A stretch of 64,000 bases of DNA, from assembly GCF_030161435.1 (NCBI RefSeq), contig NZ_BSSV01000005.1, positions 186,001 through 250,000 on the forward strand, in the 5' to 3' direction. Of the stretch, positions 9,629 to 19,113 are shown one piece after another. Below the pieces are notes generated by a model, which saw only the letters and a program-made list of their open reading frames with translations, made no database searches and was not told where the DNA came from. Made by a program: the position numbers and the translations under genes. This stretch comes from Thalassotalea loyana (lineage in GTDB: Bacteria; Pseudomonadota; Gammaproteobacteria; Enterobacterales; Alteromonadaceae). How positions within the stretch are numbered: the stretch's first letter is position 1; each line of letters begins with the position of its first letter.

Positions 9629-10522
9629 CGCTTTACGTTTGCGTTGCTGTTGTTTTAATGAATCAAAACTATAAATTGCTAAGGCACTCCAAATGAAAGC
9701 AAATGTGACGAGTTTTGGTAGTGCTAATGGCTCGTTGAAATGGAACATCGCAAGCAAGAACATAATACTTGGGCCTATGTATTGAAAGAAGCCTAAGGTC
9801 GACAGTGGCAAGCGTTTAGCGGCAGCAGTAAAGCACAAGAGCGGTGCGGTTGTGACGATTCCTGCAAATACCAACAAGATATTCAAGTAAGCGCTGTTGT
9901 TAAACATATTTGTTGTGGTGCTATCAATGACCCAAAGCCACGCGAGAAGTGCAACGGGTAACATCAGTAGTGATTCGATAAATAAACCTATGAAGGTGTC
10001 TACAGCGAGCTTTTTCCTGATTAGCCCATAGCAAGCAAAAGTGCCAGCAAGTGCTAGAGATATGACAGGAATTGAGCCTAATGTTACAAGCTGGATAGCA
10101 ACACCTAATATTGCTAATACAACAGCAACAACTTGCAGTTTTCTTAGCTTCTCACCTAAAAATATCATGCCCAACGCAACGTTGAGAAGCGGATTGATGT
10201 AATACCCAAGGCTTGCATCAAGCAAGTAGTCGTTATTAACAGCCCATATAAATAAGAACCAGTTTACCGCCAATAGTGTTGCGCTTAAAGAGAGCGTTAC
10301 TAGCGTTTTTGATTGTTTAATTGCTGCGATTGTTGCTGGAATTTTGCGCATGACGATGAGCAAACCAAACAATAGTAGTGATGACCAAACAATTCGATGA
10401 ACCAAGATTTCACCTGAAGATATATCAGCAATCAGCTTGAAGTAAAGTGGTGCAATGCCCCACATCGAATAGGCAGCAACCGCGTTAATTATACCTTTTC
10501 GGGAATCTTGAGTAGTCGACAT
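9617..10522 (-). CDS. rarD: EamA-family transporter RarD
   Basis: A 301-aa integral membrane protein with about ten hydrophobic helices in two EamA repeats. The N-terminal GIINAVAAYSMWGIAPLYFK and the central DYLLDASLGYYINPLL regions are characteristic of RarD, a member of the drug/metabolite transporter superfamily linked in E. coli to chloramphenicol resistance but of uncertain natural substrate. It is convergent with and slightly overlaps the sensor kinase gene, and it is divergent from recQ. Confidence 0.88.
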   Translation of the reverse strand: MSTTQDSRKGIINAVAAYSMWGIAPLYFKLIADISSGEILVHRIVWSSLLLFGLLIVMRKIPATIAAIKQSKTLVTLSLSATLLAVNWFLFIWAVNNDYLLDASLGYYINPLLNVALGMIFLGEKLRKLQVVAVVLAILGVAIQLVTLGSIPVISLALAGTFACYGLIRKKLAVDTFIGLFIESLLMLPVALLAWLWVIDSTTTNMFNNSAYLNILLVFAGIVTTAPLLCFTAAAKRLPLSTLGFFQYIGPSIMFLLAMFHFNEPLALPKLVTFAFIWSALAIYSFDSLKQQQRKRKALKS

Positions 10523-10658
10523 TCGGTTAGTTCAGCAATGGGTAACGAAAAGAGGCGCATAATATCATTGTGTTAATGATTAATGAATCTGCATTGTCTA
10601 TTTATCATTACCTTTATCGAATAACTTAGGTAGAATAGCGCAATTATTTCTGCTCCAT

Positions 10659-12479
10659 ATGACCACAGTGTTACCAACCCCTACTTTTTCCATAGATGAA
10701 ATCAATCATGCGCTAAAACATCAATTTGGCTATTCGTCATTGCGTGATGGTCAAGCTGAAGTCATTGAGAGTGTCTATCAAGGCAGAGACTCACTCGTAT
10801 TAATGCCTACGGGTGCGGGTAAATCCTTGTGTTATCAATTGCCTGCGAGTTTGTTACCCGGTTTAACTATTGTCATATCCCCTTTGATTGCGTTAATGAA
10901 AGACCAAGTTGATAGTTTGGTGAGGCAAGGAATTGGTGCTGCTTATATTAACTCCACCGTTGATCAAGAGACAACGCGCCAGATATTTTCTGGTATAGCT
11001 CAAGGTCAAATCAAACTCTTGTATTTAGCGCCAGAGCGATTGAATAATCATTATTTCATGATGGGGCTAGCTGAATTACATATTAGCTTATTTGCAATTG
11101 ACGAAGCTCATTGTATTTCTCAGTGGGGCCATGATTTTCGCCCAGCTTATACTAATTTAAGTATTGTAAAACAGCGATTCCCGTTTGTACCGATTATGGC
11201 ATTAACCGCGACTGCAGATGTTGCGACACGTAAAGATATTTTGGAGCAACTGCAGCTTAACAACCCATATATTCACTTGGGTTGTTTTGACCGTCCGAAT
11301 ATTCGTCTAACCTTAGCTGAAAAATATAATGGTGATCAGCAAATCACTCGCTACATCAAGAAGCAGAGTAATGAAAGTGGTGTAATTTACTGTAATAGTC
11401 GTTGGCAAGTTGAACGCTTAACAGAATATTTAAAAGGCCAAGGAATTGATGCCGATGCTTATCATGCAGGTTTGCCGATGGAGCTTAGAACGAGTGTCCA
11501 AGATCGGTTTATCAAAGATAAGCTTCAAGTTGTGGTTGCGACTGTGGCTTTTGGCTTAGGGATAAACAAACCCAATATTCGATTTGTCATTCATTTTGAA
11601 CCACCAAGGACTTTAGAGTCTTATTATCAAGAAATTGGGCGAGCCGGTCGCGACGGTTTGCCTGCTGAAGCGCTCATTTTGCATGATGATAAAGATGTAG
11701 AGAGAATTAAAAAACGCATTAGTGAAGGTGAAAATGAACATCGTGTGAATGTTGAAATGCAACGCTTCCATGCGATCAGTGGGTTTGTTGAAGCGCAAAC
11801 TTGTCGACGTAAAGTGGTACTAAATTACTTTGCTCAATTTACCAAAGATGCATGTGGTAACTGTGATATTTGTTTAGACCCGCCAAGTCAATTTGATGCA
11901 ACACGCGTTGCTCAGATGGTATTGTCTTGTGTCTACCGGATAGAGCAAACAGGCGATATTAAATATGTCATTGATGTGCTTAGAGGCGTTAAAAATAACG
12001 CGACGAGCAAACATGGACATGACCAAGTTTCAACCTTTGGTATTGGCAAAGATAAAACGCCAGGATACTGGTTCTCGATTATTCGACAATTAATCCATCT
12101 TGGTTATCTTCAGCAGGATATTACACAACAATCTGCGTTATGTTTAACTCAGGCTTCACATTCTGTGCTCAAAGGTCAAGAGCCTCTGATGCTTGCATCC
12201 CCAAGACTGCAAAACGCCAGTTACTGGCGTCATGATCAAAAAGTCAACGCAACGTATGATCGTCAGTTATTCAGTAAATTAAGGTCGTTACGTAAAACCA
12301 TCGCTGATGCTGAAGATATTGCACCTTATATTGTATTTAATGATGCAACCTTATCTGATATGGCAAAAATTAAACCCACCACATCTCAGGCAATGTTGAC
12401 CGTTTCAGGTGTAGGTGATACTAAACTTGCACGTTACGGTGATGATTTCATTACTGTCATAAAAGAACATTTAGCTTAA
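10659..12479 (+). CDS. recQ: ATP-dependent DNA helicase RecQ
   Basis: A 606-aa protein, the usual size (E. coli about 609). SF2 helicase motifs: Walker [14 protein letters not shown] near residue 50, DEAH box in [21 protein letters not shown] in ALTATAD, and motif [12 protein letters not shown]. The RecQ-C-terminal zinc-binding region holds the cysteines of [10 protein letters not shown] and CGNCDIC, and an HRDC domain occupies the last ~80 residues. RecQ unwinds DNA 3'-5' in the RecF recombination pathway and suppresses illegitimate recombination. It is monocistronic, with a terminator directly behind it. Confidence 0.97.
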   Translation: MTTVLPTPTFSIDEINHALKHQFGYSSLRDGQAEVIESVYQGRDSLVLMPTGAGKSLCYQLPASLLPGLTIVISPLIALMKDQVDSLVRQGIGAAYINSTVDQETTRQIFSGIAQGQIKLLYLAPERLNNHYFMMGLAELHISLFAIDEAHCISQWGHDFRPAYTNLSIVKQRFPFVPIMALTATADVATRKDILEQLQLNNPYIHLGCFDRPNIRLTLAEKYNGDQQITRYIKKQSNESGVIYCNSRWQVERLTEYLKGQGIDADAYHAGLPMELRTSVQDRFIKDKLQVVVATVAFGLGINKPNIRFVIHFEPPRTLESYYQEIGRAGRDGLPAEALILHDDKDVERIKKRISEGENEHRVNVEMQRFHAISGFVEAQTCRRKVVLNYFAQFTKDACGNCDICLDPPSQFDATRVAQMVLSCVYRIEQTGDIKYVIDVLRGVKNNATSKHGHDQVSTFGIGKDKTPGYWFSIIRQLIHLGYLQQDITQQSALCLTQASHSVLKGQEPLMLASPRLQNASYWRHDQKVNATYDRQLFSKLRSLRKTIADAEDIAPYIVFNDATLSDMAKIKPTTSQAMLTVSGVGDTKLARYGDDFITVIKEHLA

Positions 12480-12487
12480 TTTAGACA

Positions 12488-12519
12488 CAAAAAAAGCGCT
12501 ATCAATAGCGCTTTTTTTC
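12488..12519. terminator. Bidirectional intrinsic terminator between recQ and cytochrome c gene
   Basis: The stem AAAAAGCGCTAT / ATAGCGCTTTTT has a CA loop and an A-run and a T-run on opposite sides, so it works for recQ (+) and the convergent cytochrome gene (-). Confidence 0.9.
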
Positions 12520-12536
12520 TAGCTAATAGCGAAGGC

Positions 12537-12839
12537 TTATGGCTTAAGACTTGCGAAGTATGCTGCTACGTGCTCGATATCTTCATCAGCAATAGCCATT
12601 GCCATTGGAGCCATTACAGGATCTTTACGTGCGCCAGATTTGAAGTCACGTAATTGCTTAGCAATGTAAGCTTCTTTTTGGCCTGCTAAGTTTGGATACA
12701 TAGGGATAGCAGAAATACCATTTGCACCGTGACATGCTGCACAAGTTGCAGATTTCGTTTTACCGATTGCAGGGTCGCCCGCGAATGCTGGAGAAGCCAT
12801 AACAATTGTTGCTGCTGCAGCTAAGATCATTTTTTTCAT
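12537..12839 (-). CDS. Small periplasmic class I cytochrome c (single heme)
   Basis: A 100-aa precursor. I chose the ATG at 12839, preceded by an AGAGAG ribosome site, rather than an upstream TTG, because it gives a clean signal peptide (MKKMILAAAATIVMASPAFA, cleavage after residue 20). The single heme-binding motif is CAACH at residues 33-37, and a Met-rich segment (PVMAPMAMAI) supplies the likely axial methionine. The size and the PNLAGQ..YI..QL..F..G.R pattern match c-type cytochromes of the c553/c4-half type that carry electrons in the periplasm. The partner oxidase or reductase is not in the window. Confidence 0.9.
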   Translation of the reverse strand: MKKMILAAAATIVMASPAFAGDPAIGKTKSATCAACHGANGISAIPMYPNLAGQKEAYIAKQLRDFKSGARKDPVMAPMAMAIADEDIEHVAAYFASLKP

Positions 12840-13291
12840 AGCTAATATCTCTCTTTTCAAATAAATATAATTTTTCTGGGATCAATTATAGGGAAAAACA
12901 ACATGCCTGTCGTTGATTTTTTTATATGATCTTTGTTGAACTTATTGTTCTAAAACAAAGTATCACACATTAATGTCCAATTTGGTCCTGCTTCGCATCA
13001 AATAACAGCGCTACTTTTCACTGTATATGCAAATTTATAACGTAATTTTTTTACCTTATCAACAAGGTGTACTCGCCAAATTTTTACAAAGGATCATACG
13101 TTAAAAATGCCGCAAAGGATCCAATCGCTACATTAAAATAATAGACCATGCTAACTGGTAGTTGATTAGTATTAAATAGTCACTGCGTTTAACTTTTTAT
13201 ATGGTCAGATAAATAGGTCTCTAACCTGACGGTAAAATCGTTATAATAGACGTCAAGTATAAATTAGTAAAAGCAGGAGAAACTCAAGCTT
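12840..13291. other. Long intergenic region between divergent genes
   Basis: About 450 bases with no convincing gene on either strand. It holds an imperfect hairpin at 12931-12960 (CTTTGTTGAAC against GTTC and AACAAAG with a three-base bulge), a direct repeat CAAAGGATC at 13087-13095 and 13113-13121, and a TATAAT-like -10 element near 13241 that may belong to the gene at 13292. The region is strongly AT-rich. Confidence 0.5.
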
Positions 13292-13615
13292 ATGTCGCAA
13301 TCGATATCATCAATTGAGTTATTAGGTGATGTAGACAATCCGTATATTCACGTCGTATTTTGTTTATCATGGCAACAAGAAGATATTGACGAATTATCAG
13401 CGCACGTTATCAGCTTATTCGACGATGCTGCGACTATAGATCACGCTCAAGGTGCCGATATTGAAACCTACCATATTCGAGCTTTTGATACAGAATTGTT
13501 GCTAAACTTTGAAGTTTACAGTGAGTCTTGCTGGGTAGAAGTTGTTAATAATCAAGACATTACTTCCTTAGTAAAAATATCCGAAAAAATCAAATCGAAA
13601 ATTAGCGAAAAATAA
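13292..13615 (+). CDS. Small acidic protein of unknown function (possibly DUF3630)
   Basis: A 107-aa soluble acidic protein with no signal peptide, membrane segment or catalytic motif that I can recognise. It opens with SISSIELLGDVDNPYIHVVFCLSW and ends with a basic helix. An AGGAG ribosome site lies 12 bases upstream of the ATG. The size and the pattern of alternating beta strands recall the DUF3630 proteins of Shewanella and Vibrio, but that assignment is from memory and weak. It precedes the diguanylate cyclase gene by about 70 bases and may be co-transcribed with it. Confidence 0.7.
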   Translation: MSQSISSIELLGDVDNPYIHVVFCLSWQQEDIDELSAHVISLFDDAATIDHAQGADIETYHIRAFDTELLLNFEVYSESCWVEVVNNQDITSLVKISEKIKSKISEK

Positions 13616-13687
13616 AATAGCGTCTATACTTTATTGATTGCCTTTTACAATAATAAAATTTAATGCGATTTTTTGCGTAGTTTTTCA

Positions 13688-15274
13688 ATGAAGTATCGGT
13701 TAACTGATTACATTTTGCCTATCTTAGCTCCACTGATGGTGTACGTCGTCATCTTGGTGGGTTTTGTGTGGCAGCATAACCAAAATACCGACGAACGCGT
13801 TCGATACAGGATGATCGAAATCGTAAATGTGCTCATCGCAACCCAAGACCATCGCCAACTCATTGTTGGAACAGAAAACTCTCAATCAAACCAACAGCTA
13901 AAAGACAAATATCGTTACTTACAAAACGAAAAACACCTTCCCAAAGCGCTCAACGTCAATGTTTTCAATTTCACTGAATCAGAGACAAACTTTCCATTAA
14001 CTGAAAAAGAGCGCATTGCATTATCAAAAAATGTCTTAAATTTGTCTTCATTAAGTCAGCCAATTTTTCAAAGTACTTCGGGTTACTGGCATTACATTAC
14101 GCCACTAAATAATACTAACGCATTATTGTTATCGTTAGACAAAGCCGATGCACAGTTTGCTTGGTATAACGATACGAATCTCATTATTCGTGTGATTGTG
14201 TTAACGTTCGCCGTTATTTTGCTCATGCTCATGGCTTTTAGAAAATATATCCGGATTTCGGTTGAGCAAGCAAAAGAGTTGCAGCAGCACGAAGTGTCCG
14301 TTAAAACGCGTGAAATCACCTTGATGCACCAACTAACCGCGTCCATCAATCAACTCGACAATTTAGCGCAAGCAGCGACAGAGATTAAACGCGAATTTGC
14401 GCATATTTTTCCTTACTATTCAGGCTCTGTTTTGTTTATTGAGTCGCCAAATGGCACGTTGAAGCCTTTTGGAAGCTGGGGGCGAAATAGTGCTTATACG
14501 AGTCGTGTATTAATGACGGATAGTTGGTTAAAATCACGTAAACGTAAGCAATACTTGAATTTATCCTATAGCTTGCGCAATCGCTCATTGATCATTGCAC
14601 TGATCAACGATGACCATCAATATGGTGCGATTCATCTAAAGCATGATAAACATAGAATTAGCAAAGCCAATGTTGAGCATATTTTAAAATTTGTTTCTCA
14701 ATTAAACATTGCATTGATTAACCTTCAATTGAAGAATGACTTAAAAGAAAAGGTGATTCGAGATCCGTTGACGAACTTGTATAACCGTCGCTTTTTATCT
14801 GAGGCACTTGAGAAAAGCCTAAGTGGCGCTATTCGATATAAATCAACACTGGCGTTGTTAATGATCGATCTCGATTACTTCAAGCAGCTTAACGATACCT
14901 ACGGTCATGATGCAGGCGATCAAGTTTTGAAGTTGGTTGCTGATGTGTTTAAGCATAATCTACGAATGTCAGATGTAGCTTGTCGATATGGTGGTGAAGA
15001 GTTTTGTATAATCTGCCCTGATACTAATCTGCGAGAGGCGTATTTGCTTGCTGAAAAAATCAGAGTCTTAATTGAAAATTTGGTTGTAAACCATCAAGCT
15101 AATAAAATAGATACGTTAACAACATCAATTGGTATTGCGATGTACCCGAGAAATGGTATTACCTCGACACGCTTGCTCCACCTTGCAGACCAAGCTCTCT
15201 ATCAAGCGAAAAAGCAGGGCCGCAATATGGTCTATGTCAGTGATGTTGAAGAGCAACATAAAAACGAAGCATAA
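13688..15274 (+). CDS. Membrane-anchored diguanylate cyclase with GAF-like region
   Basis: About 528 aa from the ATG at 13688. A TTG five codons earlier is possible, and neither start has a good ribosome site. Two membrane helices (about residues 8-30 and 165-185) enclose a ~135-residue periplasmic sensor domain. A GAF-like region (about 215-345) follows, then a GGDEF domain with intact GGEEF. An RMSD tetrapeptide stands exactly five residues before it, matching the RxxD allosteric inhibition site, so product feedback is expected. It makes cyclic-di-GMP. It is followed 14 bases later by the DUF523 gene. Confidence 0.9.
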   Translation: MKYRLTDYILPILAPLMVYVVILVGFVWQHNQNTDERVRYRMIEIVNVLIATQDHRQLIVGTENSQSNQQLKDKYRYLQNEKHLPKALNVNVFNFTESETNFPLTEKERIALSKNVLNLSSLSQPIFQSTSGYWHYITPLNNTNALLLSLDKADAQFAWYNDTNLIIRVIVLTFAVILLMLMAFRKYIRISVEQAKELQQHEVSVKTREITLMHQLTASINQLDNLAQAATEIKREFAHIFPYYSGSVLFIESPNGTLKPFGSWGRNSAYTSRVLMTDSWLKSRKRKQYLNLSYSLRNRSLIIALINDDHQYGAIHLKHDKHRISKANVEHILKFVSQLNIALINLQLKNDLKEKVIRDPLTNLYNRRFLSEALEKSLSGAIRYKSTLALLMIDLDYFKQLNDTYGHDAGDQVLKLVADVFKHNLRMSDVACRYGGEEFCIICPDTNLREAYLLAEKIRVLIENLVVNHQANKIDTLTTSIGIAMYPRNGITSTRLLHLADQALYQAKKQGRNMVYVSDVEEQHKNEA

Positions 15275-15288
15275 CTCTCTTTAATCCC

Positions 15289-15753
15289 ATGGAAAAAATT
15301 CTAATAAGTAGCTGCTTTCTCGGCCAGCCAGTGCGTTATGATGGTCAATCAAAACCATTAGCTCTTAGCACCATTGAACAATGGAAAAGTGAAGGACGAC
15401 TAATTAATATCTGCCCTGAAATGGCAGGAGGCCTGCCAGTACCGCGACCACCTGCTGAAATGGATCGGAAAACAAATCGTGTAATGACCTGCCATGGTGA
15501 AGATGTCACTGGCGCTTTCAAAAAAGGCGCTAATTTGGCTCTCGAATTGTGTCAACGACATCAAATCAAATTTGCATTGTTAAAAGAATCGAGCCCTTCA
15601 TGTGGCAGCAATTTGATTTATGACGGTACTTTTTCACAAAACAAAATTAATGGAATGGGAGTTACTGCGGCATTATTAGAACAGCACGGAGTAAGCGTGT
15701 TTTCTGAGCAAAATATTGATCAGCTTATTGCGTTGATAGATAACGGGAAATGA
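15289..15753 (+). CDS. DUF523 family protein
   Basis: A 154-aa cytoplasmic protein with the family pattern: ISSCFLGQPVRYDG at the start, CPEMAGGLPVPRPP (a cysteine and a proline-rich turn), and LLKESSPSCGSN near residue 100. The conserved cysteines suggest a metal or Fe-S site, but the function of DUF523 is not settled. It lies just behind the diguanylate cyclase gene (14 bases) and is probably co-transcribed with it. It is convergent with the next gene, only 2 bases apart. Confidence 0.88.
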   Translation: MEKILISSCFLGQPVRYDGQSKPLALSTIEQWKSEGRLINICPEMAGGLPVPRPPAEMDRKTNRVMTCHGEDVTGAFKKGANLALELCQRHQIKFALLKESSPSCGSNLIYDGTFSQNKINGMGVTAALLEQHGVSVFSEQNIDQLIALIDNGK

Positions 15754-15755
15754 AG

Positions 15756-16763
15756 TTAAGCAACAACAACCTGATTAGCGGTTGCACTTTTATGACGGGA
15801 TAAGACGTGACGGGCTTTTAGAATGAGAGCGGTAGGTTTTTCGGTAACTGAAAAACTGTCTACGCCTAGCGAGATTGTCATCTTCGGGAATCTAACACCA
15901 GATTTACTGCTAATAAACGTAAGCTTTTCAACACCCTGTCTAATCTTCTCAGCAATCTCACCCGCTATCGTTTTATCGATATCAGGCAAAAAGATCAAAA
16001 ACTCGTCATTCATTGTTCGCACAGGTAAGCCACTGTCATCTACGTAGCTACTGACTTTTTGTGCGATTTTAGACAGCAAAACATTGCCGATTAGTGGCCC
16101 AAATTTATCGTGAAACTCTTTGAACTGATCAATATTAACGACAATCGCTGCGAGTTGGCGATTTGGATCTTGTTGATGCCAGGTCTCTAAGTGTTTATGT
16201 AGTGCCTTGCGGTTATACATGCCGGTAATTGGGTCGAGATAGATTTCCTGTTTAACTTTATCAAGCTCTGCTTTGAGTGCACGTGCTTTTTGTTGGGAAG
16301 TAATCAAACGCTCGATAAGTGTTTGTTGTTGTGTTTTGAAGTCGTCTGATGCTCGGCGGATATTACTTACTGCATTCTTTACTTGTGGGTCGTCGTTAGC
16401 GTTGATATGTACTAAATTAGTGTCTAATTTATCGATGAATCGCTCAACTTGTTGTGTCGATAACTTACAGGTTCTATCGACTTGTGTAACAACGTCAGCC
16501 ATATCATCAACCAACTCGTCACGAAATTTGCTCTGACCTAAAATGAAATGTTTATAAAACTCTTCCATTGAAAAGTTATCAAGTGTTTTACCTTCGGCTA
16601 AACGCTGTTTAACGGCGTTTATTAAAGAGGCGTTTTTGCCTTCAACAAATTCATAGCTGATGGTGTAGTTGATAGGATTTGCAGGGAGTACCCATTCATC
16701 TAGCTGTTGAGCAGCCAGCGCCATTTTTTTATTAGCTTGCTGAATGGAATCTATATACTTCAA
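15756..16763 (-). CDS. GGDEF-family protein with degenerate active site
   Basis: A 335-aa cytoplasmic protein. The N-terminal ~170 residues are helical with coiled-coil character and resemble the N-terminal region of Shewanella/Vibrio GGDEF proteins (ANPINYTISYEFVEG). The C-terminal domain (about 175-335) has the GGDEF fold signature DPITGMYNRKAL, but the catalytic motif reads MNDEF (both glycines replaced) within VRTMNDEFLIFLP. It is therefore unlikely to make cyclic-di-GMP. It may bind GTP or act as a structural or signalling partner. It is single on its strand and divergent from the DUF885 gene. Confidence 0.85.
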   Translation of the reverse strand: MKYIDSIQQANKKMALAAQQLDEWVLPANPINYTISYEFVEGKNASLINAVKQRLAEGKTLDNFSMEEFYKHFILGQSKFRDELVDDMADVVTQVDRTCKLSTQQVERFIDKLDTNLVHINANDDPQVKNAVSNIRRASDDFKTQQQTLIERLITSQQKARALKAELDKVKQEIYLDPITGMYNRKALHKHLETWHQQDPNRQLAAIVVNIDQFKEFHDKFGPLIGNVLLSKIAQKVSSYVDDSGLPVRTMNDEFLIFLPDIDKTIAGEIAEKIRQGVEKLTFISSKSGVRFPKMTISLGVDSFSVTEKPTALILKARHVLSRHKSATANQVVVA

Positions 16764-16975
16764 AGTATTATGTACAAATTATTATTCTTATAGAGCTATT
16801 CTCTAGGAAAGTTTGGGAAACTGCTAGTATTTTTCAACAAAAATTCGGTTTTAATCCCATTTAATTAACGAAAAATTTACAAAGACTAGATCAGTGGTCA
16901 ATTTATTCAGACTAATCACTTGGTGCAATGAAACATAATCGTTAGACTAACAATAGGTTATAGAAGGTATAAAAT

Positions 16976-18742
16976 ATGCGATTTCTAAGTTGTTTGTTGA
17001 TTGTTTCAACGGTCATTATTACTGGCTGTCAAAACACGGTTGAAAAAAGTCAAAATGAAACTCAAAAGCTTTCTCAAATTATTGAAAGCTATCATGAATT
17101 CAATAAGTCCAGTAGTCCATTGAACAGCAATGAACCTGGTGGGAATAATGCATTACTCCCAGATTTGTCTGCGGAAAATTTGCAGAAAAACAATCAAGAA
17201 TTATTAGCTATTTATACCGCATTAAATTCGGTTGATCGTAGTCAGTTAACTACGCAGGAACAAATTAACCACGCGGTATTAGGATACCGAATTAAGAATG
17301 ACTTGGATTTATATCAATTTAAATCGCATTACACGCCTTTTACTGCAGAATCAGGTTTTCATGTGTGGATTAGTTGGATAAGTTCAGCGAATCGCATGAG
17401 CACGGTTCAGGACTATAATGATTACCTTGCTCGTTTGAATGCGCTCCCGAAATATTTTGATCAACAAATGACATGGATGCAGAAAGGTTTAGATGAAGGG
17501 ATTACTCAGCCCAAGGCCGTCTTAAAAGGTTATGAGAAATCTATTGCAGCTTTTATCAAGAAAGATGTGACAAAGAGTACGTATTACCGTCCATTTTTGA
17601 ACATATCTAAACATATCGCGTCTGACGAACAAGAACGTTTGCGTGAGCAAGCAAAACGAGTGATTGAAACGCAAGTATACCCAAGTTACCAAAAGTACTA
17701 CGACTTTATGGTTAACAACTATATTCCTAATACTCGTGATGATATTGCAGTGAGTTCGATTCCGAATGGCTTGGCGTTTTACGACAATCGCGTCAAGCAT
17801 TACACAACGTTGGATATGAGTGCTGAACAAGTGCATGAGATTGGCGTTAGTGAAGTCAAGCGTATTCGTGCTGAAATGGAAGCGATAATTAAGAAGGTCG
17901 GTTTCGAAGGCAGTTTTGCTGATTTTGTTGAGTTTTTGCGAACGGATGAACAATTTTATGCAAAAACACCGTTAGAACTCATTAAAGAAGCGTCCTACAT
18001 TGCGAAAAAAATGGATGCGAAATTACCAAGCTTATTTAAAACACTACCAAGAACGCCGTATGGTGTAATTCCTGTTCCGGCGAATATCGCACCCAAATAT
18101 ACGACGGGACGATACTCAGGCCCATCACGCGATGATCAAGCTGGTCACTACTGGGTGAACACTTACCGTCTAGATAGAAGACCACTTTACGTGCTTGAAG
18201 CTTTAACTTTACACGAGGCAGTGCCCGGTCATCACCTGCAAGGCTCTATTGCCCGCGAAATGGAAAATGTTCCACAGTTTCGTAATCAAACTTATATTTC
18301 GGCGTTTGGCGAAGGTTGGGGGTTATATTCAGAATACCTTGGTCTTGAAGCCGGGTTTTATCAAGACCCATATAGTGACTTTGGCCGCTTAACTTACGAA
18401 ATGTGGCGTGCTGCTCGGTTGGTGGTTGATACGGGGATGCACCAAATGGGTTGGTCGCGAAAGCAAGCAATCGACTTCTTAGCCGGTAATACGGCGTTGT
18501 CATTGCACAATGTAACGACTGAGATTGACCGTTATATTTCTTGGCCTGGTCAAGCGCTGTCGTACAAAATTGGAGAATTAACAATTAAACGATTGCGTAA
18601 AGATGCTGAGCAGCGTTTAGGTAAGAACTTTGATCTACGTGAGTTTCATGATGAACTGTTGAAAAATGGCTCGATGCCATTGTCTATGCTCGAGTTAATT
18701 ATTGAAAACTATATTGCTGAGCGAGAAGTAAAACAGGGTTAA
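16976..18742 (+). CDS. DUF885 family lipoprotein, probable metallopeptidase
   Basis: A 588-aa protein. The signal peptide ends in a lipobox (ITGC, cysteine about residue 18), so it should be lipid-anchored. The body is the DUF885 domain, with the zinc-site pattern HEAVPGHH at about residue 409 and the downstream EGWGLYSEYL glutamate, as in the M32-like DUF885 peptidases. The substrate is unknown. The gene is single. A weak hairpin at 18757-18776 (GTGCTTTG / CAAAGTGC with G-T pairs) follows it without a T-run, so its terminator is unclear. Confidence 0.87.
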   Translation: MRFLSCLLIVSTVIITGCQNTVEKSQNETQKLSQIIESYHEFNKSSSPLNSNEPGGNNALLPDLSAENLQKNNQELLAIYTALNSVDRSQLTTQEQINHAVLGYRIKNDLDLYQFKSHYTPFTAESGFHVWISWISSANRMSTVQDYNDYLARLNALPKYFDQQMTWMQKGLDEGITQPKAVLKGYEKSIAAFIKKDVTKSTYYRPFLNISKHIASDEQERLREQAKRVIETQVYPSYQKYYDFMVNNYIPNTRDDIAVSSIPNGLAFYDNRVKHYTTLDMSAEQVHEIGVSEVKRIRAEMEAIIKKVGFEGSFADFVEFLRTDEQFYAKTPLELIKEASYIAKKMDAKLPSLFKTLPRTPYGVIPVPANIAPKYTTGRYSGPSRDDQAGHYWVNTYRLDRRPLYVLEALTLHEAVPGHHLQGSIAREMENVPQFRNQTYISAFGEGWGLYSEYLGLEAGFYQDPYSDFGRLTYEMWRAARLVVDTGMHQMGWSRKQAIDFLAGNTALSLHNVTTEIDRYISWPGQALSYKIGELTIKRLRKDAEQRLGKNFDLREFHDELLKNGSMPLSMLELIIENYIAEREVKQG

Positions 18743-18895
18743 TCAATATCATAGCGGGTGCTTTGCTATGCAAAGTGCCTGTTACATGTATATGAGGAAG
18801 GTTTCGCTATTAAAGCTGTTGATATGCGAAAAAGGAAAGCAGCAAAGTACCGGAAACGTTAGTCCTATCAAAAAGGATAAGCCCCCACTATATCA

Positions 18896-18973
18896 ATTTC
18901 GGTAGTCCCGCTGTCTTAAGCATTGCTCTTAGACCGGTAACTTTGCGTCTTTGGCTTTCACCAAATTTGCCTT
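18896..18973 (-). promoter_or_regulatory. Cyclic-di-GMP-I (GEMM) riboswitch aptamer, orphan orientation
   Basis: Read on the minus strand it has the GEMM-I landmarks in order: GGCAAA, then a hairpin TTTGGTGAAAGCCAAA with a GAAA tetraloop, then the invariant GACGCAAAG, then ACCGG with a second helix (GTCTAAG against CTTAAGAC, loop AGCAATG), then CAGCGGGACTACCGA. This closely parallels the Vibrio cholerae Vc2 aptamer. Odd point: transcription would run towards 18745, into the antisense of the DUF885 3' end. I find no gene and no clear terminator or T-run hairpin behind it. It lies just upstream of, but opposite to, the TPR/GGDEF-like gene. Confidence 0.82.
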
Positions 18974-19113
18974 TTCGAGTAATAGTACTCTGCGCCCATT
19001 ATAGTTTATCGCTTCCTAAAGTAAATAGTGCGCTAGCTTTAATTTTAGTGACTGTGTTACAGTTGAGTTAATGAATTGAAATTTGAAAGTTGCTGTGTAG
19101 AAAGGGGTGGGCA

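Noticed and set aside
16166-16536. Open frames on the plus strand inside the MNDEF GGDEF-type gene
   Set aside because: They are antisense to a gene with clear domain structure, have no ribosome sites and give Ser/Arg/Cys-rich translations typical of shadow frames.
18790-18892. A second riboswitch-like element on the plus strand (CAGCAAAGTACCGG then TTAG), resembling a GEMM core
   Set aside because: It lacks GACGCAAAG, the GAAA-capped first hairpin and the AGCGGG closing strand, so the similarity is limited to about ten bases and may be chance.
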